From positions 207,909 through 271,908 of the forward strand of contig NZ_QICJ01000007.1 of assembly GCF_003201105.1 (NCBI RefSeq): a stretch of DNA of 64,000 nt, written 5' to 3'. The notes under the pieces were generated by a model, which saw only the letters and a list, made by a program, of their open reading frames with translations, was not told the DNA's origin and made no database searches. Of the stretch, positions 1 to 9,000 are shown one piece after another. The translations under genes and the position numbers were made by a program. Position 1 is the stretch's first letter. Every line of letters starts with the position of its first letter. This DNA comes from Dyella sp. AtDHG13 (GTDB lineage Bacteria > Pseudomonadota > Gammaproteobacteria > Xanthomonadales > Rhodanobacteraceae).

Positions 1-908
1 TGCAGCGCCTCCATCGCCTTGGTCGTCTCGCCCAGCTTGTCGTACGTAGCGGCGAGCTGGAAGTAGTGGTTATAACTTGTGTCGGACTCTGGCCCCGTGC
101 GCTCCAGAAGATCACGGGCCGCAGCAGCGTTGCCCGTGCGCAAGGCCAGCGTCGCCATCACATGGCGTGCCTCCTTGACCTGCACATCCGATGCGCCGGA
201 CCCGGCACGCAACACCGGTACGAGCACAGCTTCGGCATCGGCGAGTCGATTGAGGCGCTCGTAGTGGCTGGCCAGCAACAAGCGCACATCGAACTGGCCG
301 GGCCATCGCGCCAAGAGATCCTCCAGCACCTCGACAGCGTCAGGGATGTCGTTCTTGAGCGTCAGCACCTGGGCCAGCGACAACTGCAGGTCGTCGTCAT
401 TGAACGGCACCCATTGGCGCCAGCGACGCAGCAGATCTGCCGCGCCCTCCACATCCTGGCAATGGCAACAGGCACGCGCTGCATCGACGCGTGCCGCGAG
501 GGAATCGGGCATGGCCGCGACGACGTCAAGCAGAAGTTGGCGTGCCGTCAGGTAATCGCGCATCTCGATCAGGAGCAGACCGAGCTGGCTCTTGGGCGTG
601 ATGTTCGACGGATCCAGGTCCACCGCTCTCGCAAAGGCCTTGGCAGCTTCTCCCTTGTTGCCGGTTTCCTGCAGGGCGGTTCCATAGTTGTTCCAGGCCA
701 GGCTGCTGTCCGAGCCCTGCGCCAGTTCGGCATAGAGCGGCAGCGCCTCGTTCACGCGACGCTGCATGTGCAGGCTGATGGCGAGCATCAACGTCAGGTC
801 GGCCTGACCCGGATGCCGCGCCAGGGCAGCGCGACTCAGTTGTTCGGCACGCTCAGGATGACCGCTGTTGATGGCGGCTCCAATCAAGGGAAGTTCGTCG
901 GCAACCAT
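1..908 (-). CDS. TPR repeat protein, partial (possible sulfotransferase N-terminus)
   Basis: The reading frame begins with ATG at 908 on the minus strand and stays open to the window edge, so only about the first 302 residues are visible. They are a run of tetratricopeptide-like helical pairs, for example WNNYGTALQETGNKGEAAKAF followed by the ALDP-like VDLDPSN turn, with no signal peptide or membrane segment. TPR repeats act as protein-interaction scaffolds. In Xanthomonadales a TPR protein next to a TonB-dependent receptor often continues into a C-terminal sulfotransferase domain; that part would lie outside the window, so this is only inference. It lies directly downstream of the receptor gene on the same strand, separated by a strong hairpin. 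Confidence 0.75.
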   Translation of the reverse strand, partial: MVADELPLIGAAINSGHPERAEQLSRAALARHPGQADLTLMLAISLHMQRRVNEALPLYAELAQGSDSSLAWNNYGTALQETGNKGEAAKAFARAVDLDPSNITPKSQLGLLLIEMRDYLTARQLLLDVVAAMPDSLAARVDAARACCHCQDVEGAADLLRRWRQWVPFNDDDLQLSLAQVLTLKNDIPDAVEVLEDLLARWPGQFDVRLLLASHYERLNRLADAEAVLVPVLRAGSGASDVQVKEARHVMATLALRTGNAAAARDLLERTGPESDTSYNHYFQLAATYDKLGETTKAMEAL

Positions 909-925
909 GGCTTCACACATAAAGA

Positions 926-953
926 AGGGCCGCGTGGACATCCACGCGGCCCT
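926..953 (-). terminator. Rho-independent terminator after the TonB-dependent receptor
   Basis: A perfect 12-bp stem (AGGGCCGCGTGG and its complement) with a 4-nt loop is followed on the minus strand by TTCTTTAT. It sits between the receptor stop and the TPR gene start, so it probably limits read-through from the receptor. Confidence 0.7.
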
Positions 954-978
954 CAAGGTTAACGCTTATATCAACGAC

Positions 979-3969
979 TTAGAACTTGACCGTGACGCGA
1001 GCCCAGTAGTAGCGGCCCATCAGGTCGAAGTCGCTCGGGTCGGTGTTGGCGTTGAGCGTGTTGTTCGCATACAGCATGGGCGGCTGCTTGTCGAACAGGT
1101 TGTTCACGCCGAAGTCCAGACGGGTGTTGATCATGGCCAGGTTGTAGCCGACCGACACGTCGTTGTAGACCGTCGCACCGTACTTGAGGATCGAGCCCGG
1201 ATTGCCGTTCGGCGCGCTGTCCAGCGGCGAGCCTTCGGCAGCGCCGTTCTGGAAGCGACCGATGTAGCGCATGCGCCACTGGGCGCTCCAGCCGCCGCCC
1301 TGCCAATCCACGAAGCCCTGTGCACGCCAGCGCGGGAACAAGCAGACGCCCACGTTGTCCGGGCAGGCCGCTGCGGCCGACGAACCATAGGCCAGCAGAT
1401 GACCGGCATCCTTGTAGGTGATGCCACCCTCAGCCGCCGAACCGGTGCTCTGGTTATAGTACTTCAGGTAGGTCGCGTTGACGCCGATGTTGATCTGGCC
1501 GAACGAGAACTGCGGCAGCTTGTAGTTCGCCGACCAGTCGATGCCCGAGGTGCTCAGGGCACCGATGTTACCCACCGGCTCCACCGTGGACTGCAGCAGC
1601 TGGCCAGCATTCGTACCCGTGCTGGGATCACGCTGGATGTACTGGCAGTACACCGTCGAACCCTGGGCACAGAGGTTCAGCAGGCTCTGCAGGCCAACCT
1701 GGGTGATAGTGTTGTTGATATTAACGCGCCAGAAGTCGATCGTGGTCGACAGGCCCGGCACGTAGGACGGGCTGTACACCAGGCCGAAGTCATACGACTT
1801 GCCATGCTCCGGCCTGACGTTGAAACCCGCCACGCGCGCACCCTGAACGACAGCGCCGCCCTGCGAAGCACCCGGCAAGGTCAGCTGGTTCACGAAGGAA
1901 CCGTCGGTCGGGACGTTCTTACAGGCCAGGGCCAGCGGCGAACCTGCGGGAGCACCGGTGTAACCGTTACAGGGATCGGTATGGATCAGCGGAGCGTCAG
2001 AACCCGAGACGTACAGCTCGCTCAGGCTGGGAGCGCGGAACACGTCTTCCATGGTGCCGCGGAGCAACAGGTCGTCGATCGGCTTCCACTCCAGCGCGAA
2101 CTTGAAGTTGTTCGTGCTACCGAAGCTGCCGATCTTCGAGTAGCGATCACCGATGGTCAGGTTCAGCGACTGCACACCCGGCAGGCCGGCAAGCACCGGA
2201 ATGAACGCTTCGGCGTACACATCCTTGGTGGTGTAACCACCCTGCACCGCGCTCAAGCACTGGCTGCCCAGCGTACAGCTACCGGTGGTCGGGTCGATGG
2301 TCAGCTGCGGAGCCGGAACGGTGTGCTGGTAGTCCTTGCGATCTTCAACGCCCAGCGCAAGCTGCACGGCGCCCGCCGGCAAGCTGAACAGTTCGCCGCT
2401 AAGGCCGGCGTGCCACGTACGCTGGATGACGTAGCTGTTGGACGGAGCAGTGACGCTAGCCGCCTTGATGGCCGCGATGCTGGCCGCGGTCGAGTTGGGC
2501 TCGAACGGGTTGAACTGGCAGGCTGCCTGGCTGACGCCTGCGCTCGGCGCGCAGGTGGCGGTACCGTCGGGATTGAGCGTGGAAGCACCGGTGTACAGCT
2601 TGGTCTGATCGACTAGGCCGGCAGTGGTGGTGGTCACGCTCTGATGACCGTAGTTGAAGCCGACGTCCCAGTTCCAGTTCTTGTCCCAAACAGTGAAGTC
2701 GCCCTTGAAGCCCGTGTTGATCTGGGCGTCGGTACGGCCGGTGAACGCTTCACGCACACCGTTGGAGGTCAGACGCTGGGTGAAGGCAAGGCTGTTGTTC
2801 GTGCCATTGCCATAGCCGCCGCCCGGGTTGAAAACGTTGAACGCGTTGCCCGGATCGACCGAGGCTCCGGTGTTGGTCGTGCCATACACGGCCGGAGCCA
2901 GCTGGAAGTTGGCGGAGGTCTTCTCATAGACCGCGTTCACGTAGGCCGTGACGTGGTCACCCAGGTGATAGTCACCATTGAGGAAGCCACCCGTGCGTTC
3001 CTGCGGGGTCATGATCAGGTTGACCGACGCGTAGTTGTACTTGTCGGTGGCCGGGTTAAAGCAGTGGTAATTGGCCGAGTTGAAGGCCGTCGGGTTACCA
3101 CCGGCATTCAGCGCGACGCGGTTGACCTGGCCAGGGGTAGTGCAATTGAGGCCGCCCGCCGCAGCGGTTGCCGAGTCGACCTGAATACGGCCCACCGGCG
3201 TCGCGGTCGAACCACCGATGTAGACCTGCGAACCGGACAGCGTCAACGCATTCTTGGAGAAGGCGCGGTTGGCCGACAGCACGCCATCCTGCTTGTTGTA
3301 GCTGATGCCGGCCATCAAGCTGCCCTTATCGGACGTCTGGCCGAACGTGAAGGTGTAGCCGCTCTGGTCACCGTCGTTGCGGTCGGACTCGCCGACGTTC
3401 GCGGTGAAGGTGGCACCCTGGTAGTTCTTGCGGGTGATGAAGTTCACCACGCCGCCGATGGCGTCCGAACCGTAGGTGGCCGACGCACCGGTCGGCAGCA
3501 CTTCGATGCGCTCGATGGCATCGGCCGGGATGGCGTTCGGATCCTTGCTGAGCAGGCGCTGGCCGTCGATCAGGATCAGCGTGCGCTTGGAACCCAGGCC
3601 GCGCAGGTTGATGGACGAACCGCCCGTGCCACCACCGTTGTTGACCTGCGGGTTGACGGCACCGCCGGTCATGGCGGGCAGCTGCTGGACCAGGTCGCCC
3701 AGGGTCAGCTTGCCGGTGGCCTGGATGGCGGCGCGGTCAATGGTCACGACCGGGCTGGCCGTCTCGACGTCCACGCGGCGGATCAGCGAACCGGTCACGG
3801 TGACCGTTTCGAGCGTCTTGCTCTTGGTCTGGTCGGCCGGTGCCGGCGTATTGGTCTGCGACTGCGCGTCCTGCGCGAAAGCGGCACTGCCGTAGGCGCT
3901 CGCGGCGAGCATGCCCAGCGACAGAGCCAGGCGCACGGACGTGCACAGTTTATTTTCCCCGAACTTCAT
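979..3969 (-). CDS. TonB-dependent outer-membrane receptor
   Basis: The 996-residue protein has a signal peptide (about residues 1-32, AFA/QDA cleavage), a TonB-box-like ETVTVTG at about 54-60, a plug domain from about 65 to 175 (SPVVTIDRAAI, then a GLGSKRTLILIDGQR region) and a long 22-strand-type barrel ending in the aromatic KF typical of outer-membrane proteins. Such receptors import scarce ligands such as siderophores, vitamins, glycans or peptides, energised by TonB-ExbB-ExbD. The ligand cannot be read from the sequence. The long serine/asparagine/glycine-rich barrel and the 'GSLIRR' plug start resemble the large receptor paralogues of Xanthomonadales. The start is supported by GGGAGGG at 3977-3983, seven bases upstream. 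No transport partner is adjacent. Confidence 0.93.
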   Translation of the reverse strand: MKFGENKLCTSVRLALSLGMLAASAYGSAAFAQDAQSQTNTPAPADQTKSKTLETVTVTGSLIRRVDVETASPVVTIDRAAIQATGKLTLGDLVQQLPAMTGGAVNPQVNNGGGTGGSSINLRGLGSKRTLILIDGQRLLSKDPNAIPADAIERIEVLPTGASATYGSDAIGGVVNFITRKNYQGATFTANVGESDRNDGDQSGYTFTFGQTSDKGSLMAGISYNKQDGVLSANRAFSKNALTLSGSQVYIGGSTATPVGRIQVDSATAAAGGLNCTTPGQVNRVALNAGGNPTAFNSANYHCFNPATDKYNYASVNLIMTPQERTGGFLNGDYHLGDHVTAYVNAVYEKTSANFQLAPAVYGTTNTGASVDPGNAFNVFNPGGGYGNGTNNSLAFTQRLTSNGVREAFTGRTDAQINTGFKGDFTVWDKNWNWDVGFNYGHQSVTTTTAGLVDQTKLYTGASTLNPDGTATCAPSAGVSQAACQFNPFEPNSTAASIAAIKAASVTAPSNSYVIQRTWHAGLSGELFSLPAGAVQLALGVEDRKDYQHTVPAPQLTIDPTTGSCTLGSQCLSAVQGGYTTKDVYAEAFIPVLAGLPGVQSLNLTIGDRYSKIGSFGSTNNFKFALEWKPIDDLLLRGTMEDVFRAPSLSELYVSGSDAPLIHTDPCNGYTGAPAGSPLALACKNVPTDGSFVNQLTLPGASQGGAVVQGARVAGFNVRPEHGKSYDFGLVYSPSYVPGLSTTIDFWRVNINNTITQVGLQSLLNLCAQGSTVYCQYIQRDPSTGTNAGQLLQSTVEPVGNIGALSTSGIDWSANYKLPQFSFGQINIGVNATYLKYYNQSTGSAAEGGITYKDAGHLLAYGSSAAAACPDNVGVCLFPRWRAQGFVDWQGGGWSAQWRMRYIGRFQNGAAEGSPLDSAPNGNPGSILKYGATVYNDVSVGYNLAMINTRLDFGVNNLFDKQPPMLYANNTLNANTDPSDFDLMGRYYWARVTVKF

Positions 3970-4321
3970 GAGAACACCCTCCCGTTATTTATATTGACTG
4001 GGTTTGAAAGATTTCCCCGCCTCAAACCCGCGCCCGATTCACCCAAACATTTCAGGTGCAGACCCCTTGAAGGTATCCACAGCGCTGGGCATTTATCACG
4101 CTTTACTTACAGATAGTCAATAAAATCTATACGGCAAGAAATTGCTATGTCGCGACAGTTATCGCACTTATTTGCGAATGAACCTGTTCGGAATTGGAAC
4201 CCCTCTGATACGCCCGCGTCCCTTGCGGAGCTCCGACCTTCGTTGCATTGCGGTGAAGCCACGGTGAAAGCGGCCTGACGTGGCATCCGGTGCTGCGCCA
4301 GACCACTGATTTCCGTGGGAT
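3970..4321. other. Intergenic region upstream of the TonB receptor
   Basis: This 352-bp gap between the AMP nucleosidase stop and the receptor start is more A+T-rich than its surroundings. It holds the receptor Shine-Dalgarno sequence and a candidate sigma-70 promoter (listed separately). No coding frame or RNA gene is supported here. Confidence 0.6.
4092..4120 (-). promoter_or_regulatory. Candidate sigma-70 promoter of the TonB receptor
   Basis: On the minus strand TTGACT (4115-4120) and GATAAA (4092-4097) are separated by exactly 17 bases. This would give a leader of about 115 nt before the receptor ATG. The -35 box is strong and the -10 box moderate. Confidence 0.45.
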
Positions 4322-5113
4322 TCAGTCGGCGCCGCCGTCGTCCTCGAAACGCAGGTGTTTGACGCTGCGCCCCCTGCGTCGCACCAATTTCAACGCTTCA
4401 ATACCAATGCGTATGTGGCGTTCAACAAATTGCGCTGTCACGCTCTTGTCGCTTAATTCCGTCTTAACGCCCTCGGGGATCATGGGCTGGTCGGAAACCA
4501 GCAGCAGCGCGCCGCACGGGATCTTGTTGGCGAAGCCCGCCGCGAAGATGGTGGCGGTTTCCATGTCGATCGCCATGCAGCGGGTGCGCCGCAGGTATTC
4601 CTTGAAGGTGTCGTCGTGCTCCCACACCCGGCGGTTGGTGGTGTACACGGTCCCTGTCCAGTAGTCGTAGCCGAGGTCGCGGATCATGGTGGATACGCCG
4701 CGCTGGAGCTGGAAAGCCGGCAGCGCCGGAACCTCGGGCGGCAGGTAGTCGTTAGAGGTGCCTTCCCCGCGGATGGCGGCGATGGGCAACACCAGGTCGC
4801 CGATGGCGTTCTTCTTCTTGAGTCCGCCGCACTTGCCCAGGAACAGGGCGGCCTTGGGACGGATGGCGCTGAGCAGATCCATCACGGTGGCCGCGTTGGG
4901 GCTGCCCATGCCGAAGTTGATGAGGGTGATGCCGTCGGCGGTGGCGTTGGGCATGGGACGGTCCCGCCCCTGCACTTCCACCCCGTGCCACTCGGCGAAG
5001 AGGTCCACGTAATGCCCGAAATTGGTCAGCAGAATATGCTGGCCGAACTGCTCCACAGGCGTGCCGGTATAGCGCGGCAGCCAGTTGGAGACGATCTCCT
5101 GCTTGTCCTTCAT
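4322..5113 (-). CDS. amn: AMP nucleosidase, short form
   Basis: The 263-residue protein matches the nucleoside-phosphorylase-fold AMP nucleosidase family, which hydrolyses AMP to adenine and ribose 5-phosphate in the cytoplasm and so helps set the adenylate pool. Visible signatures are the phosphate/ribose-site LFLGKCGGLKKK near residue 95, and MAIDMETATIFAAGF near 185, the position of the nucleoside-binding Met-Glu pair. The E. coli enzyme is about 480 residues with an extra N-terminal regulatory domain. This protein is the short type found in Xanthomonadales and Bacteroidetes and lacks that domain. It ends in a basic tail. It is divergent from the DegV gene. Confidence 0.88.
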   Translation of the reverse strand: MKDKQEIVSNWLPRYTGTPVEQFGQHILLTNFGHYVDLFAEWHGVEVQGRDRPMPNATADGITLINFGMGSPNAATVMDLLSAIRPKAALFLGKCGGLKKKNAIGDLVLPIAAIRGEGTSNDYLPPEVPALPAFQLQRGVSTMIRDLGYDYWTGTVYTTNRRVWEHDDTFKEYLRRTRCMAIDMETATIFAAGFANKIPCGALLLVSDQPMIPEGVKTELSDKSVTAQFVERHIRIGIEALKLVRRRGRSVKHLRFEDDGGAD

Positions 5114-5540
5114 TGAGACCCCATGAGGTCGGCGCAGCGAACGACGCCGCTGCGCGTTACCGGCGACGCCACGCCGGCACGATGCCAGATAAGTGCACCC
5201 ATGATAGCGGGTGAAAGGCGTGTTCTGCGCCTTTGCGCGCCGGATTCACCTTGCGTCGCCGCTATCCACGGCGCCAAGCGGGCTCCACGTCGGGCACCCC
5301 GCCAGTCCAACCCGCCCGCACATATTATATGGACTGCCATTTGCGAGCTGCTTGGTTGCACAAGCAACCAATGGCCGCCCGGCTGCACCGTCGACGGCCA
5401 GCCCGCTCGCCACGGCCGCCCGCCCCGCGGATCGGCCCGGCACCGAAAAAGCCCGTAGCTTCATGCCCCAAGGGTCAGGGTCGGCACGTGCCGGGGTGCG
5501 TGCTATGTTGACCGCGCTAGATCACTGGGGAGTCTTCAAC
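5114..5540. other. Divergent intergenic region amn / degV
   Basis: This 427-bp region separates the divergent AMP nucleosidase and DegV genes and must hold both promoters. The only clear signal is the Shine-Dalgarno GGGGAG at 5527-5532, eight bases before the DegV ATG. In-frame upstream starts for DegV exist, but they would add an arginine/proline-rich stretch absent from the family. I see no convincing promoter pair or RNA. Confidence 0.5.
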
Positions 5541-6485
5541 ATGCGGATGGGCCTGGCCATCGATGCGGCCTGCGATTTGCCGCAGGCGTTCCTGCAAGAA
5601 CACAACATCGCGGTGATGCCCATCACCATCCGCATCGATGACGAAGTCTTCATGGACAACCGCAACCAGGTCGAGCTGCATCGCTTCCTGGACCGGAACC
5701 TCGGCAACCGCAGCCATTCGGCCGAGACCATTCCCTGCTCCGTCGAGGAAGTGCAGCAGCTGTTCCTGGACAAGCTGGTGCTGGAGCAGGACTGCGTGTT
5801 CTGCCTCACCATCACGGCCACGCGCAGCGCCATCAACGACCACGTGGTCAAGGCGAGCTTTGCGGTGCTCAAGCACTACCGCGAGGTGCGCGAGAAGAAC
5901 AACCAGTCCGGCCCCTTCCTGATGCGCGTCATCGATACGCGCACGCTGTTCGCGGGGTCCGGGCCGGCCATTGTCGAAGCCGTGCGCCTGATCGAGGCGG
6001 GCGAGCAACCCGCCGCCATCCGCGAACGGCTCACCTACATCGCCAACAACTCGTACGGCTACATGCTGCCCCGCGACCTGTACTACCTGCGGGCCCGCGC
6101 CAAGAAAAAGGGCGACCGCAGCGTGGGCCTGGTCAGCGCCATGCTCGGCTCGGCGCTGGACATCAAGCCGCTGCTGCGCGGCTATCGCGGCGAGACCGGC
6201 CCGGTGGGCAAGGTGCGCGGCTTCGAGCACGGCGCGGAAACGCTGTTCAACTACGCGGCGCAACGCGTGCGCGCCGGCCTGCTGGTGCCGGCCGTCTGCG
6301 TGAGCTACGGCGGCGATCTGGCCGAACTGGCCAAGCTCCCGGGCTATGCGGGGCTACGCACGGCATGCGACGAAAGCGGCGTGGCGCTGATGGAGGCTCC
6401 CATGAGCATCACCGGCATGGTCAACGTGGGCGAAGGCGCGGTGACGCTCGGCTTCGCCGCCGAAGAACACGTCGCCGAGTTCTGA
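5541..6485 (+). CDS. DegV family fatty-acid-binding protein
   Basis: The 314-residue protein starts MRMGLAIDAACDLP, matching the DegV N-terminus (IxxDSxxDLP-like), followed by the VMPITIRIDDEVFMD segment of the family. DegV proteins bind one long-chain fatty acid in a cleft between two alpha/beta domains. Some are FakB subunits that present fatty acid to the kinase FakA. No fakA gene is adjacent, so use as a FakB is unproven. The canonical DS pair near residue 10 is AC here, so the first-loop serine is replaced. The ATG at 5541 was chosen because of the spaced GGGGAG and the family length of about 280-315 residues. Confidence 0.85.
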   Translation: MRMGLAIDAACDLPQAFLQEHNIAVMPITIRIDDEVFMDNRNQVELHRFLDRNLGNRSHSAETIPCSVEEVQQLFLDKLVLEQDCVFCLTITATRSAINDHVVKASFAVLKHYREVREKNNQSGPFLMRVIDTRTLFAGSGPAIVEAVRLIEAGEQPAAIRERLTYIANNSYGYMLPRDLYYLRARAKKKGDRSVGLVSAMLGSALDIKPLLRGYRGETGPVGKVRGFEHGAETLFNYAAQRVRAGLLVPAVCVSYGGDLAELAKLPGYAGLRTACDESGVALMEAPMSITGMVNVGEGAVTLGFAAEEHVAEF

Positions 6486-6510
6486 GCCCCGACCTATAGG
6501 AAGGCTTGGC

Positions 6511-7143
6511 ATGATCCGCCAGTGCTTTCTCGCCATGCTGCTCCTGCTGAGCCTGCCCACGGTGGCGGGCACGGCGTACCAGTGCACCGATGCCAGCGGC
6601 AAGCTGTCCTTCCAGGACAAGCCGTGCGGCGCCCAGCAGCGCCAGCAGGTGCTGCAGCTGGACGACTCTCAGCCCTATACGCCGGCAGCACCCGACACCG
6701 CCAGCACGGCCGCGGCCGCATTCACTCCGCCTCCGCCAGCACCGGCGCCGCCCGCATCGCCCTTGCCGACCTTGTACGCCTGCGTGCGCGCCACCGATGG
6801 CAAGACCTACACCAGCGAGCAAGGCGATCCCCAGCCTTACCAGGTGCCCTTTGGCATCCTGGGCGCCGGCTCACTGCCGCTTTCCAAGGTGTACGGCGGC
6901 CCAGGCGCTGCCGGCGCATCGGCGCCGGAACTCAACCACGGCCGGGTGACGCCCGGGCTTGTCGCCAACTACTACGTCTGGGTGCAGGACCAGTGCCGCG
7001 AACTGACGCGGGCGGAAACCTGCCGTTCGCTGCGCGACGCGTATGACGACAACGAGGAAAAGCTCCGGCGCGCCTTCAAGAGCGACCAACCGCCACTGGA
7101 ACAGCGCGAGCAGCAATTGCGCGCACAACTGCGCAACTGCTGA
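6511..7143 (+). CDS. DUF4124-domain exported protein
   Basis: The 210-residue protein has a signal peptide (residues 1-19, cleavage near VAG/TAY), then the DUF4124 core YQCTDASGKLSFQDKPC with its conserved Cys pair. A proline/alanine-rich linker (about 70-95) and a second cysteine-containing domain starting YACVRATDGKTYTS follow; the latter resembles a second, diverged DUF4124 unit. The C-terminus is a charged helix rich in Glu and Arg. DUF4124 proteins are periplasmic and have no established biochemical role. The gene follows DegV by 25 bp on the same strand and may be co-transcribed. Confidence 0.8.
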   Translation: MIRQCFLAMLLLLSLPTVAGTAYQCTDASGKLSFQDKPCGAQQRQQVLQLDDSQPYTPAAPDTASTAAAAFTPPPPAPAPPASPLPTLYACVRATDGKTYTSEQGDPQPYQVPFGILGAGSLPLSKVYGGPGAAGASAPELNHGRVTPGLVANYYVWVQDQCRELTRAETCRSLRDAYDDNEEKLRRAFKSDQPPLEQREQQLRAQLRNC

Positions 7144-7190
7144 AGCGCGCTGCGCATATCTTGCGCAATGTCATGCAAGTGCGCGCCACG

Positions 7191-7855
7191 CAACGCCGAT
7201 CGCGGGTTTTCCACAGGCTTGCCACCAGGGTTTCCCCAAACGCTGTGGAAAACATCGCGTCCAGGCGTGATGCAAAAGTGCGCACGATGATGAAAACTTC
7301 GCGCTGGCGCGCACTTGCATCACCTGTCCACAGGCTTGCCCAGCGCTCGTCCACATTTGCTGTGGAAAACAGCGCACCCATGCGTGTCGCGAAAGTGCGC
7401 ACGATGATGAAACCCTCGTGCCGGCACGCACTTGCATCACCTGTCCACAGGCTTGCCCCGCCATCATCCACATTCGCTGTGGAAAACAGCACGCGACGCA
7501 TGGTGCAAAAAATGCGCAAGCTGATGAAAATCCCACACCGGCGCGCACTTGCGTTATCTGTCCACAGGCTTGCCCCTAGCCCATCCACACAGGCTGTGGA
7601 AATCCGCGCGCCGACGCTGCCGAAAAGATGCGCAGAATGCTGAAACTGTCGGCAGCACGCGTACTTGCGTCATCTATCCACAGACTTGCCAAAGGGCCAT
7701 CCACATTCCTTGTGGACAACCGCCCGGCGCTGCCGCTTTTTTGCGCAGGATGCTGAAACTTTCGCGGTGGCGCGCACTTGCGTTACCTATCCACAGGCTT
7801 GTCATGGGGACATCCACATTCGCTGTGGAAAACGTCGCGCACAGGCGCTGCCTAC
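7191..7855. repeat. Six ~117-bp tandem repeats with DnaA-box-like palindromes
   Basis: Successive copies of TCCACAGGCTTG-type motifs begin at 7210, 7327, 7444, 7561, 7677 and 7790, a period of 117, 117, 117, 116 and 113 bp. Each unit has GCGCACTTGC, a TCCACAG motif, a palindrome of the form TCCACA-N5-TGTGGA followed in most units by AAAAC, and in several units AAGTGCGCACGATGATGAAA. Exact matches to the DnaA-box consensus TTWTNCACA lie at 7207-7215 (+) and 7244-7252, 7361-7369, 7478-7486 and 7824-7832 (-). One-mismatch versions lie at 7595-7603, 7674-7682, 7711-7719 and 7787-7795. Open frames cross the array, but the period changes and the codon pattern is not gene-like, so it is treated as non-coding. 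Confidence 0.9.
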
Positions 7856-7868
7856 CGACCGCCGAAGC

Positions 7869-8651
7869 TCAGAATCCGTAGTTGAGGAAGCCGCCATCCA
7901 CCGCCAGCACCTGGCCGGTGACGTAGCTCGCCGCCGGCAGGCAGAGGAAGGCGATGGCGGCGGCCACTTCCTCCGGCTCTCCGATGCGACGCAGCGGCGT
8001 GCGGTCGAGCACCTCGTCGAGGTACTCGTCGTTGGCGAGCGCGGGCTCCGAACGCTGGGTGCGGATGTACCAGGGCGCCACCGCGTTGACGCGGATGCCA
8101 TCGGCCGCCCATTCCGCGGCCAGGTTGCGGGTGAGCTGATGCAAGGCTGCCTTGGTCATGCCATAGGGCGAGCCCGTGCGCACGTGCGTCACGCCCGACA
8201 CGGAGCCCACGTTCACGATGGCCGCGTTGGCGTGCTGTACCAGCTGCGGGTGCGCCAGGCGACACATCTCGAAGGCCGAGAACAGGTTCTGCTCGAAGAT
8301 GGCCCGATACTCGTCCTCACGATAGGCCAGCGTCGGCGCTGGGCGGTTGCCGCCGGCATTGTTCACCAGCAACGACAGCGGCGCGCCAAGGTCGGCCACC
8401 CAATCGAACACGGCGAGGCGTTCTTCCTGCTCGCTCAAATCCGCGCCGAAGGCCAACACCTCGATGCCGGGGAAATCGTCCAGCAACTCCACGCGCACCT
8501 GTTCCAGGTAATCGGCATCGCGCGCCACCAGCAGCAGGTTGGCGCCAAGGCCGGCCAGTTCGCGGGCGGTGGCATAGCCGATGCCCTTGCTCGCACCGGT
8601 GATCAGGGCGGTGTGTCCTTGCAGCTGCCAGGCGTCGATGCGTGCATTCAT
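7869..8651 (-). CDS. Short-chain dehydrogenase/reductase (SDR), tropinone-reductase-like
   Basis: The 260-residue protein is a classical SDR: the NAD(P)-binding TGASKGIG motif near residue 19, NNAG near 97, the catalytic serine in VGSVSG, and YGMTK (Tyr-x3-Lys) near 165. The C-terminal EEVAAAIAFLCLPAASYVTGQVLAVDGGF is typical of the tropinone reductase and 3-oxoacyl-ACP reductase-like branch. It should catalyse an NAD(P)H-dependent alcohol/ketone interconversion in the cytoplasm; the substrate cannot be predicted. An Arg at the end of strand 2 (VARDAD) suggests NADP(H) preference. Its stop lies 14 bp from the end of the repeat array. Confidence 0.88.
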   Translation of the reverse strand: MNARIDAWQLQGHTALITGASKGIGYATARELAGLGANLLLVARDADYLEQVRVELLDDFPGIEVLAFGADLSEQEERLAVFDWVADLGAPLSLLVNNAGGNRPAPTLAYREDEYRAIFEQNLFSAFEMCRLAHPQLVQHANAAIVNVGSVSGVTHVRTGSPYGMTKAALHQLTRNLAAEWAADGIRVNAVAPWYIRTQRSEPALANDEYLDEVLDRTPLRRIGEPEEVAAAIAFLCLPAASYVTGQVLAVDGGFLNYGF

Positions 8652-8734
8652 GCGCCGAGCTTAGAGCCTGTCCACGTTCTGCGCCAAGCGCGGGCGGCTA
8701 CCATGCAGCCGTCCTGACTACGGCGAGGCCCTCG

Positions 8735-8953
8735 ATGAAACGCCTGCTTCCCTTGCTTGGCCTGCTTGCCCTTACCGCCTGTTCCGGCAAGCCGCCCGCG
8801 CCCGAATCCGCGCCGGCCTCTGCCAGCACCGCGCGCGTGGCCACGCCATGGGACGACATGAAGAAGGACGAACAACGCGCCGCCAACGTGCAGAAGACCG
8901 TGGACGAGCAGGCGAAGAAGCAGCAGGAGCAGATCGACGCCGCACAGCAGTAA
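8735..8953 (+). CDS. Small lipoprotein with charged helical tail
   Basis: This 72-residue protein has a lipoprotein signal peptide with lipobox LTAC (Cys about residue 16), an alanine/proline-rich linker and a C-terminal helix dominated by Lys, Gln, Asp and Glu. It is presumably anchored in an envelope membrane facing the periplasm. The charged helix could form a coiled coil. I recognise no named family. The ATG at 8735 was chosen because it gives a complete lipoprotein signal; longer in-frame versions bury it. Confidence 0.7.
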   Translation: MKRLLPLLGLLALTACSGKPPAPESAPASASTARVATPWDDMKKDEQRAANVQKTVDEQAKKQQEQIDAAQQ

Positions 8954-9000
8954 AACGCGGCACTTGGCAAATGGACGTCTGGACGTGCATCGTGTCCGGC

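Noticed and set aside
868..4116. Long plus-strand open frames (582 and 490 residues) opposite the TonB receptor
   Set aside because: They are antisense to a fully recognisable receptor with signal peptide, plug and barrel; their Arg/Val/His-rich composition is that of a high-G+C shadow frame.
5211..5540. N-terminal extension of DegV from an upstream start
   Set aside because: It would add about 110 Arg/Pro/Ser-rich residues with no family match; ATG 5541 has a well-placed GGGGAG and the family N-terminus.
7191..7855. CRISPR array
   Set aside because: The units are ~117 bp and diverged along their whole length, not short identical repeats with unique spacers, and there are no cas genes.
7191..7855. 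Chromosomal origin oriC
   Set aside because: DnaA boxes are present, but dnaA, dnaN, gyrB, rpmH or gidA are not in the window and no A+T-rich unwinding element adjoins the array.
7161..7881. Open frames crossing the 117-bp array, with an apparent 39-residue protein repeat
   Set aside because: The period is divisible by three in the first copies, which keeps frames open by chance, but later units change length and break the frame. There is no ribosome site or sensible composition.
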